Below, in pieces: positions 42,838 to 49,880 of a stretch of 64,000 bases of DNA. The notes under the pieces are model-generated. The model worked only from the letters and a program-made list of their open reading frames with translations. It did no database searches and was not told the DNA's origin. This DNA is from Saccharibacillus sp. JS10 (lineage in GTDB: Bacteria > Bacillota > Bacilli > Paenibacillales > Paenibacillaceae): contig NZ_JANFNS010000003.1 of the NCBI RefSeq assembly GCF_024436065.1, positions 372,001-436,000 of the forward strand, read 5' to 3'. The stretch's first letter is position 1. Every line of letters begins with the position of its first letter. The position numbers were made by a program, and so were the translations under genes.

Positions 42838-43436
42838 TCAACCCATACCATCCTGTAACCGAAAGTGCCGCAGATATCGAAAATCGGCTTGCGCGGGTAA
42901 AATCTTTTCCGGATATCCGGGTGCTGGACGAGGGTATCCAACTCGACCGAATCTGTCTGGAACGGTTGGATGCGCTGCTGGAAGCTATCGGCGGAAAAAC
43001 CGATATCGTCGTCGTCAGCGGCTACCGCGACTTAGCCGAGCAGACAGAAATCTACTCTTCTTCGCTGGAAGAAAACGGTGCGGAATATACCGCCAAATTC
43101 GTGGCGTTGCCGGGATGCAGCGAGCATCATACCGGGCTTGCTGTGGATGTCGGTTCGGCAGCGGGCGGGCTTGATTTTATCGCGCCGGAATTTCCAGACG
43201 ACGGCGTCTGCGGCGCGTTCAAAGCCAAAGCCGCCGAATTTGGCTTCGTGCAGCGCTACAAAGCGCACAAAGAACGTCTCACGGGTATCTCCTGCGAGCC
43301 ATGGCATTTCCGCTATGTCGGTGCGCCGCATGCCGCGATCATGGAAGAACGCGATTTGTGCCTTGAAGAATACGTCGAGGGTCTAGGGCAAGCGCAGACC
43401 AGCGCTAAAGCTCGAAAGGCTCCGTATGGGAACTAA
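42801..43436 (+). CDS. VanXY-like D,D-dipeptidase/carboxypeptidase (M15B)
   Basis: This 211-residue zinc peptidase closely follows VanXY of VanC-type enterococci in layout: VVVSGYRDLAEQ (Arg76), SSSLEENGAEYTAKFVALPG, the zinc motif SEHHTGLAVDV (His109, Asp116), and TGISCEPWHFRYVG (catalytic Glu166, zinc His169). It has no signal peptide, so it should act in the cytoplasm on D-Ala-D-Ala or on UDP-pentapeptide, as VanXY does. AGAAGGAGG lies 8 nt before the ATG, inside the racemase gene, which it overlaps by 37 bp. Confidence 0.88.
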   Translation: METETRPIAPILINPYHPVTESAADIENRLARVKSFPDIRVLDEGIQLDRICLERLDALLEAIGGKTDIVVVSGYRDLAEQTEIYSSSLEENGAEYTAKFVALPGCSEHHTGLAVDVGSAAGGLDFIAPEFPDDGVCGAFKAKAAEFGFVQRYKAHKERLTGISCEPWHFRYVGAPHAAIMEERDLCLEEYVEGLGQAQTSAKARKAPYGN

Positions 43437-44550
43437 TCTTGCAGAGCAACGTTCGTTACGGAATATCGGGGGTACGGATTGGTTGAAATTTATGGCGGCA
43501 CTGCTTGTCATCGCCAACCATACGTCTCCGCTGGCGAGCATCAGCCCGCAAGCCGATTTTTTAATTGCCGGGCTGATCTCCAGAGTAGCCGTACCGATCT
43601 TCTTTATCGGATCCGGATTTTTCCTCTTTCGAAAATTCGTGGATAACGAAGCTGCCCCGAACCGCTCTATTGTCATACGCTATACCAATAAGATCGCTTT
43701 GCTGTACGGTTTCTCGATTCTGCTGTACCTACCGCTAAACGTATATAAAGGCGATTTTGCGAAAGGCTTCGACTTCGTTGCCTTTTTGCGGGATCTCTTA
43801 TTGGACGGTACTTTTTATCATCTTTGGTTTTTCCCTGCACTCTGGATGGGCATCTGGCTGATCTATTTCCTAAGCCGTCTGTCTTCGCCCGTCTGGGCAT
43901 GGGTTGCCGCGACCGCTTTATACGTATTCGGTCTGCTGGGTGACAGCTATTACGGTTTTGCCACGAATATGCTGCATTTAAAGCCGATATATGGCGCGTT
44001 GTATAGCTGGATGGATTACACGCGTAACGGTTTGTTTTTCGCACCATTGCCGATTTTGGCAGGAGCAGCTCTCGCTCGGCGGAACATGTCGAACTCCATA
44101 CCTTCGCGCGCCGTATCCTTCCGGCTTGGCTTGGCATCGATCATCGCTTTGCTGTTGCTTATTGCCGAAGGAGAATGGCTTCATAGCCTGAATCTTCCCC
44201 GGCATGACAGTATGTATGTATTCTCAATCCCGGCTGCATTTTTGCTATTCCTTTGGTCGACGACCTGGAATGTCCACGGTTCCAAACGATTGCGGGCTTG
44301 GAGAACTTGGGTGTACATTTTGCATCCTTTGGCGATTGTACTGGTACGCGGCGCCGCCGAAGTCGTAAAAGGCGAACAACTGCTAATCGCAAACAGCCCG
44401 GTGCATTATATCGCGGTCTGTCTATTATCGATTGGGCTATCCGCGTTTGCTGCTGCCGCCACAAGTCGAATCAGCAAGCTTATTCTGCAAACACGCACCA
44501 AAAAGCGCGAAGAAGATTCTTCCTCCGCGCCTTCGCAAAAACTTTCCTGA
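43426..44550 (+). CDS. VanT N-domain-like acyltransferase-3 membrane protein
   Basis: This 374-residue protein has about ten membrane segments. GTDWLKFMAALLVIANHTSP, SRVAVPIFFIGSGFF, TFYHLWFFPALWMG, LLGDSYYGF, DYTRNGLFFAPLPILAG and LNLPRHDSMY follow the N-terminal membrane half of VanT serine racemases, a domain linked to L-serine uptake. The racemase half is not fused here; it is a separate gene two positions upstream. It could import or present the racemase substrate, which is inference. The start overlaps vanXY-like by 11 bp, with AAAGG 6 nt before. A polar tail ends the protein. Confidence 0.82.
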   Translation: MGTNLAEQRSLRNIGGTDWLKFMAALLVIANHTSPLASISPQADFLIAGLISRVAVPIFFIGSGFFLFRKFVDNEAAPNRSIVIRYTNKIALLYGFSILLYLPLNVYKGDFAKGFDFVAFLRDLLLDGTFYHLWFFPALWMGIWLIYFLSRLSSPVWAWVAATALYVFGLLGDSYYGFATNMLHLKPIYGALYSWMDYTRNGLFFAPLPILAGAALARRNMSNSIPSRAVSFRLGLASIIALLLLIAEGEWLHSLNLPRHDSMYVFSIPAAFLLFLWSTTWNVHGSKRLRAWRTWVYILHPLAIVLVRGAAEVVKGEQLLIANSPVHYIAVCLLSIGLSAFAAAATSRISKLILQTRTKKREEDSSSAPSQKLS

Positions 44551-44612
44551 TTTTTCTACTCAATGCCGCCCTATGCGCTCGCTGAGCGCTTTGATGCGCC
44601 TGCCTTTCCTGC

Positions 44613-45728
44613 TCAGGGAGAGGCTTTCGCTTTGTCCGCACTTTTGCGGTCTGTATACCGGAACAATAACCGGATCAACGGCGGGATCGCAAAGAAGATA
44701 AAGAACGTACGGAACAACTGGTATCCCGATACGGTGGACAGATCTGCTCCGATCGAGTGGGCGATGATGCCCATCTGATCCATTCCGCCCGGCGCGAGAC
44801 TAAGAAGCGACGTCGGTAAAGAGACGGGCTGAAGATGAGTGAGCAGCATCGTTAATCCTAGCGAACCGGCGATTAGCAGCAGCCCGCTTAACACGGACAA
44901 AGACAGCGTACGTGTTTTGTGCTGTATCTGCCCTGGCTTCAGCAATGTGCCTACGTATGTGCCCAATGCCAACTGAGCAGCGGCGGTTAGCCCATGTGGC
45001 AGTTCCGGCGCATGGAAGCCAGTCGCTTGAAGAAGCGCTGTTCCGAATGCCGGGCACACTAGAAAAGCACTCGGAAACCGATATTTTTTGCCAAGCAGTG
45101 CGAGCAAGATGCAGAGCGGAGCATATACCAGAATGTTCGGGAATAACCCACTCCACGGTATCCGCTGCTGCGCGGCGACATGCTCGGCGACTTCGGCAGG
45201 TTGTCCAAATAACGGGCTGTACACCAGAAGCGGAATCCCGATGATGATCAGCAGCAGTCGAATAACCTGGTTCACCGTAACGAGCGTCAGATCTACGCCT
45301 TTGGTTTCCTCTGCCAGTACCACGATCTGCGACAATCCGCCGGGTACGCTGCCAAGCAAAGTCGTTTTGAAGTCTGTACCGGACAGCTTGCCGATGATGA
45401 AAGCGATACCTGCGCATAGTACAAGCAACAAGAACGTCATCAGAATCATATAAGGGACCTGTGAGCCCATACGCTGCAAAGCTTCGCCGGTCAATACTAT
45501 CCCGATTGTGTAGCCGATCACGACCAACGCACCGTTACGTAGCTGCGCCGGCCAAGCATAATGCTTTTTTAACAGATTCGAAGCAATTAGCGCTGCCAGC
45601 ATCGGCCCGAGCAGCCACGGAACAGGAAGCCCCAATACATTGAACAACCCTGCGCCCACCAGGGAGATCAGCAGGGCAATTCCTATACTCAGCCACAGAC
45701 TTCCTATCGCGGAGAGTCGATCTTTCAT
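44613..45728 (-). CDS. AbrB-family membrane protein (PF05145 type)
   Basis: This 371-residue protein has about ten hydrophobic segments in two similar halves, each with a Pro-Gly motif: SVPGGLSQIVVLAEE in the first and LAPGGMDQMGIIAHS in the second. This is the membrane family confusingly named AbrB (AbrB/AmoA-like), not the DNA-binding AbrB. Its role is unclear; some are linked to export or to ammonia monooxygenase regions. It converges on the vanT-like gene, 62 bp apart, with no clear terminator. AGAAGGAA precedes the ATG. Confidence 0.82.
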   Translation of the reverse strand: MKDRLSAIGSLWLSIGIALLISLVGAGLFNVLGLPVPWLLGPMLAALIASNLLKKHYAWPAQLRNGALVVIGYTIGIVLTGEALQRMGSQVPYMILMTFLLLVLCAGIAFIIGKLSGTDFKTTLLGSVPGGLSQIVVLAEETKGVDLTLVTVNQVIRLLLIIIGIPLLVYSPLFGQPAEVAEHVAAQQRIPWSGLFPNILVYAPLCILLALLGKKYRFPSAFLVCPAFGTALLQATGFHAPELPHGLTAAAQLALGTYVGTLLKPGQIQHKTRTLSLSVLSGLLLIAGSLGLTMLLTHLQPVSLPTSLLSLAPGGMDQMGIIAHSIGADLSTVSGYQLFRTFFIFFAIPPLIRLLFRYTDRKSADKAKASP

Positions 45729-45817
45729 TACCTATTCCTTCTTTCTTCGAAGCCTTCGTATTTGCCGAAAATCATATCTTTGTATTATACCTTTTCTGTT
45801 CTTCTGACGCCAAAATG

Positions 45818-45855
45818 AAAAAAGCGAGATCGCCGATTTGTCGACGTTCTCGCTT
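45818..45855 (-). terminator. SDR gene terminator
   Basis: AAGCGAGA / TCTCGCTT with a U-run on the minus strand, about 58 bp after the stop at 45913. Confidence 0.75.
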
Positions 45856-45912
45856 GATCCTATGAGTTGCTCAATTCATAACCTGCTGGATGAGACGCAG
45901 AATGCGTACTTT

Positions 45913-46635
45913 TTACCACGGAATCTCTCCGGTTTCGTCAAAAAATTTGCCGGACGGCCCGTCTTCGCCAATCAAGGCTAATTTGGCTACCGTACCCGCA
46001 GAATGTTCCACGCTACGAGGCCCGCTGTTGTTATTCATATCTGTCGCCGTATAACCGGGATCGACTGCGTTGATCTTGAGCGGCGCTCCTACAAACTCTT
46101 TGGCGAACATGACGGTCACGGCATTCAGCGCCGTTTTGGAACTGTTGTAATCCAGCGGATTAACCCCGTAATGTTCATGCGAAGGATCGCTGTGGAACGT
46201 CAAAGAACCAAGACCGCTCGATACGTTGACGATCCGACCCAGCGGCGATTTTTTCAATAAAGGAAGCATGGATTGAATGACCTGAATCGGTCCGAATACG
46301 TTGACTTCGTAGACTCTGCGGATATCTTCCATACTTTGCTGGCTCGGCACATTGCCACCGGCTCCGATCCCCGCGTTGTTGATAAGCACGTCGAGCGAAG
46401 GCGTAACGTCCGCAATCGCTTTCGCCGCAGCCGGGATTGTAGACGGATTTGCGACATCGATCAGAACGTATTGGGCTTCAATGCCTTCTTCTTGCAATTT
46501 GCGAACGGCTTCTTGACCGTTTTGTTGACTTCGCGCTCCCAAAAAGACGAAATATCCCTGTTTGCCCAACTGTCTGGCTGTTTCGTACCCGATTCCTTTG
46601 TTTGCTCCGGTAATGAAAACCGTCTGTTTACGCAT
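45913..46635 (-). CDS. Short-chain dehydrogenase/reductase
   Basis: This 240-residue classical SDR has TGANKGIGYETARQL (coenzyme loop), INNAGIGAGG, NVSSGLG (Ser of the active site) and YNSSKTALN (catalytic Tyr and Lys). Arg following the loop (GARSQ) suggests NADPH. It resembles carbonyl reductase-like SDRs; the substrate is unknown. It appears monocistronic, after the SRPBCC gene on the same strand with 76 bp between. Confidence 0.92.
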   Translation of the reverse strand: MRKQTVFITGANKGIGYETARQLGKQGYFVFLGARSQQNGQEAVRKLQEEGIEAQYVLIDVANPSTIPAAAKAIADVTPSLDVLINNAGIGAGGNVPSQQSMEDIRRVYEVNVFGPIQVIQSMLPLLKKSPLGRIVNVSSGLGSLTFHSDPSHEHYGVNPLDYNSSKTALNAVTVMFAKEFVGAPLKINAVDPGYTATDMNNNSGPRSVEHSAGTVAKLALIGEDGPSGKFFDETGEIPW

Positions 46636-46711
46636 CGTCGTCCATCTCCAGTTCGTCTTATTCGGCGGCTGCCCGAAAGCAGACGGCTAACTGGAATATA
46701 CCACACTCGCT

Positions 46712-47164
46712 TTATGACCAACCAAAATTCAGGGTCGCGCCTGTCTCGCACCATGTTTTGACCGAACTAAGTACCATAGGCCATGCTGCGCGTGAGTTGT
46801 CGATGCCTGGATGGTTATCGCTCCATTCGTCGTTGATGAGCGTTACCTTCGTGGTCGATCCGGCTTTTTCCAGTTCGAAAACGATCCGACTCGTTAGCTT
46901 CGCGTGTTGCTCGTAATAAGACGGTCCCGGATGTTCGAGATACGCTAGTTGACGGTAAGGTTCGCATGATAAAATATGGCCGTACACATGCACAATCGTG
47001 TCTCCGCTTTGATTAGGACCTACATACTGAAACGGCGCCCCTTCTTCAAACGAAGATTGCAGTTCCGAACCGAAAAACGCTGCTTTTGTTCCTTCCGGCG
47101 ACACTAGGGCTTCCCAGACTTTTTCCGGCTTCGCATCCACATAAATCGTATATTCCAGCTTCAT
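46712..47164 (-). CDS. SRPBCC (AHSA1-type) domain protein
   Basis: This 150-residue START-like protein has LEYTIYVDAKPEKVWEALVS, then FEEGAPFQYVGP, HILSCEPYRQLAYLEHPG and KVTLINDEWSD, ending in a Trp-rich helix (SVKTWCETG). Members bind small hydrophobic ligands or act with Hsp90-like partners; a specific role is unknown. ATG 47164 lies 7 nt after AGGGAGGG. It is divergent from an AraC gene. Confidence 0.88.
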   Translation of the reverse strand: MKLEYTIYVDAKPEKVWEALVSPEGTKAAFFGSELQSSFEEGAPFQYVGPNQSGDTIVHVYGHILSCEPYRQLAYLEHPGPSYYEQHAKLTSRIVFELEKAGSTTKVTLINDEWSDNHPGIDNSRAAWPMVLSSVKTWCETGATLNFGWS

Positions 47165-47321
47165 GATCAAACCCTCCCTGTATTGGATCGGAAATGCGCG
47201 GCGCCTTCGTTTCGATCTCGCGACGTCATGCTTTCCGTGTTATAATCAGCTTACCTTCAAGAACATACATTCGTATTGTAGAAACGCGACAATCTTCCAA
47301 ATAAAAATGTAGGAGGACCTT

Positions 47322-48206
47322 ATGAACCGCTTTTTGGAAAAGGGACAGATCCGCAAAGCAGTAGAGCTACCAGCGAAAAGTCCCCGAGCTCCTTTTTTCG
47401 ATTCTTCCGAACCTCGGCTCGGCGTGTTGAACGCGGGAGCCGGCAAAAACCGATTCCGTCTGCTCCGGTACGATCCCGCTCCGGAACTTGCCGGCTTTGT
47501 CCGCCACTACTGGACGGTCGAGTGGGAACTGGATGCAGCGGAATCTTACCAGCAAGAAGTTGTACCGAATCCCTGCGCCAATCTCGTGATCGAGCATGGC
47601 CGCACATCTTGCTACATGCCTTCAACTTCCCGATTTTCGCATCTTCTTCAAGGCAAAGGCAGCGTGTTCGGCGTCAAGTTTTTGCCAGGCGGATTTTATC
47701 CGTTTTACCGCGAATCGTTATCGGAGCTTATAGGAAATTCCCTTCCCGTGGATCGCGTGCTCCGAAGCAATGCCGTAGCGTTGGAACAAGCACTGGATAC
47801 GACAAACGACGTGGGGCTTTGCGAGCTTATGGATATGTTGCTACTGGAGGCCAAACCGCAAATGGATCATGAGACAAAGCTGTTAAGCGAGATCTTCAAA
47901 GCCATCGCTGGGCGGCAAGATCTGACGAAGGTAGATGAATTGTGCAAGCTTTTCGGCATCGAAAAACGCAATCTCCAACGTTTGTTCAGCCGAAGGGTCG
48001 GTCTCACTCCCAAGTGGGTGATTCGGCTTCATCGCCTGCAAGAAGCCGCCGAAGCCCTTGATCGGGGTAAAGAGCAAGGCACAAGGACGAAGCTGCTGCA
48101 TTTATCGCAAGAACTGGGTTACCACGACCAAGCGCATTTTATCAAAGACTTCAAAGCCGTGATCGGCGTAACTCCGGAAGCTTACGTTTTGGGAACGCGA
48201 AGCTGA
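47322..48206 (+). CDS. AraC-family regulator with DUF6597-like N-domain
   Basis: This 294-residue protein has an N-terminal domain (LAGFVRHYWTVEWEL, VPNPCANLVIEHG, GVKFLPGGFYPFYR) typical of AraC regulators carrying DUF6597, and a C-terminal HTH pair (KVDELCKLFGIEKRNLQRLF and LHLSQELGYHDQAHFIKDF). Such regulators often control the adjacent gene, here possibly the divergent SRPBCC protein. TAGGAGGA lies 4 nt before the ATG. Confidence 0.88.
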   Translation: MNRFLEKGQIRKAVELPAKSPRAPFFDSSEPRLGVLNAGAGKNRFRLLRYDPAPELAGFVRHYWTVEWELDAAESYQQEVVPNPCANLVIEHGRTSCYMPSTSRFSHLLQGKGSVFGVKFLPGGFYPFYRESLSELIGNSLPVDRVLRSNAVALEQALDTTNDVGLCELMDMLLLEAKPQMDHETKLLSEIFKAIAGRQDLTKVDELCKLFGIEKRNLQRLFSRRVGLTPKWVIRLHRLQEAAEALDRGKEQGTRTKLLHLSQELGYHDQAHFIKDFKAVIGVTPEAYVLGTRS

Positions 48207-48259
48207 ATCCGGGACAAAGGCAACTTTAGCCGGAAGAGGCAATCGGGCAAGAGTCTTCG

Positions 48260-49207
48260 TTATCGAATACCTGCTCGCACCACGTCCAAAATTTCCGCGC
48301 AGCGTAAAGACGCAGAGAGCGGCATAATGTCGCTTTCTGTGAGTCCTTGTTCCAAACACTGCACGAAATGATGAATCTCACTATAAAAGTCGTCGACTTC
48401 GTACGGGATTTCTACGATCTCCGGTTCTTGTCCATCCCTATACACGGTCAACCTTGTTGGACGATGCAGATCCTCGACGACGATATGACCTTTTTCTCCG
48501 CGAAGGACGGCTATGCGATCCTTTTTCCGGTCAAAAGCGCATTGTAGCTGTGCACGGACATTTTCCGTTTCCAAACGGGCGTCCACATACAACTCAACGG
48601 AATCCTGTATCTCTGATCGGATCGATTCCAAACGCATGTCTCCGAATGAAAAATCTTCGATCCAGCTTGCGCAGTATGTACCGATATCCAGCAGCGCTCC
48701 TCCGTGATCCGGCTCCGTATGATAGGTCGCTTTGTCCAGCTGAATTTTATCGCAAAAGCTAGTTTCGATTGACATTACGGCTCCGATTTCTCCTGCATCC
48801 ACTCTACGCCGCAACTCTCGATATAGCGGCACAAATCTTGGCTTCATCGCTTCCATAAACAACACATTTCGGCTGCGCGCTGCATCTGCGATATCTTGCA
48901 TTTCCTCTGCATGGAGTGCCGCCGGTTTTTCGCACAAAACGGCTTTGCCCGCATCTATAGCTTGGATTGCCCATTCCCGGTGAAGTTGATGCGGCAGTGC
49001 CAAATAGATCGCGTCGATCTCGGGATCAGCTAACAGTTCGTCATGCGACAAATACAGCTGATGGACTGGATAATGGTCGGCAAAAGTCTTCAGCTTATTC
49101 TCGTTACGTCCGCTAATCGCATAGAGCGTGCTATTCGGCTCATGCACTAGAGCAGCGGCGAAACGATAAGCGATATTCCCTGCGCCGAGAATTCCCCATT
49201 TGATCAT
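48260..49207 (-). CDS. Gfo/Idh/MocA-family oxidoreductase
   Basis: This 315-residue NAD(P)-dependent oxidoreductase has the Rossmann loop WGILGAGNIAYRFAAAL and EKPAALHAEEM with the family Lys-Pro, then a C-terminal substrate domain with DHGGALLDIGTY. The substrate is probably a sugar or inositol derivative but cannot be named. The ATG at 49207 overlaps the stop of the GNAT gene (ATGA), indicating coupled translation; a GTG 9 nt upstream is in frame. Confidence 0.9.
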   Translation of the reverse strand: MIKWGILGAGNIAYRFAAALVHEPNSTLYAISGRNENKLKTFADHYPVHQLYLSHDELLADPEIDAIYLALPHQLHREWAIQAIDAGKAVLCEKPAALHAEEMQDIADAARSRNVLFMEAMKPRFVPLYRELRRRVDAGEIGAVMSIETSFCDKIQLDKATYHTEPDHGGALLDIGTYCASWIEDFSFGDMRLESIRSEIQDSVELYVDARLETENVRAQLQCAFDRKKDRIAVLRGEKGHIVVEDLHRPTRLTVYRDGQEPEIVEIPYEVDDFYSEIHHFVQCLEQGLTESDIMPLSASLRCAEILDVVRAGIR

Positions 49208-49734
49208 GAAATCCACTCTTTTTTAAGCAGTGCGTACAAATAGGTATTCTCGTATTTCGGCGTTCCGTCTTCGTTTTTCGTAAACGAGATAAACTCCTTC
49301 ATACAGCCTTCTTGGCGCATGCCCAGCTTTTCGCACAGCTTTTGCGATCTAAAGTTGTCGTCTTCCGCATAGGCGTACACCCGTCTGGCGCCTTGTTCCG
49401 TAAACAAATCGCGAAGTAGCGCTTCCGCACTTTCTCTCGCCAAGCCTTTACCTTCGTAAGCCGCATTAAAATTCCAGCCGACGCTGAAAGTATCCGGTTC
49501 TTCTTTGATCGCAAATAGTTCGCCGATCAACGCATTGTTTTCTTTGAGCGCGACGGCAATTTGGGAATCGTCTGTACTTTTTTTGCGAACTTCTGCCAAA
49601 GCTTGATCTAAGTTATCCATTTTGCCATCTAAAAAGCAGTTCACCCGAGGATCGGAGGTGTACGCGAATAGTCCCTCGGCGTCTTCTTCCGTGAAATTGC
49701 GTAAAATCAAACGTTCCGTTTCGATCGGTTTCAT
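49204..49734 (-). CDS. GNAT N-acetyltransferase, RimJ/RimL type
   Basis: This 176-residue enzyme transfers acetyl from acetyl-CoA. It begins PIETERLILRNFTEEDAEGLF, typical of the RimJ/RimL-like group, and has the acetyl-CoA loop YEGKGLARESAEALL and the later EDDNFRSQKLCEKLGM. The acceptor is unknown. AAAGGGG precedes the ATG. It is first in a two-gene operon with the MocA-type oxidoreductase. Confidence 0.9.
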   Translation of the reverse strand: MKPIETERLILRNFTEEDAEGLFAYTSDPRVNCFLDGKMDNLDQALAEVRKKSTDDSQIAVALKENNALIGELFAIKEEPDTFSVGWNFNAAYEGKGLARESAEALLRDLFTEQGARRVYAYAEDDNFRSQKLCEKLGMRQEGCMKEFISFTKNEDGTPKYENTYLYALLKKEWIS

Positions 49735-49824
49735 AAAAGGTGCCCCTTCTTTCCGTGTAGAAGTTTATACCTCGATTGTAACGCGAAGTTATGTTTTTGA
49801 TGTGTCTTATTTTGAACTTAGCAC

Positions 49825-49858
49825 AAAAAAAGGACGCGGCATTTCTGCCGGTCCTTTT
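49825..49858 (-). terminator. Terminator of the MMPL operon
   Basis: AAAAGGAC / GTCCTTTT with inner GGC / GCC pairs and a U-run on the minus strand. Confidence 0.78.
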
Positions 49859-49880
49859 GTTCAAGTGCTTCAATCTTCAA

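Noticed and set aside
40580-44550. VanA/VanB-type D-lactate resistance cluster
   Set aside because: No VanH-type dehydrogenase and no VanX; the ligase has D-Ala-type residues, and the peptidase is VanXY-like instead.
44613-45728. AbrB transition-state DNA-binding regulator
   Set aside because: The protein is 371 residues of membrane segments; it only shares a family name with the small DNA-binding AbrB.
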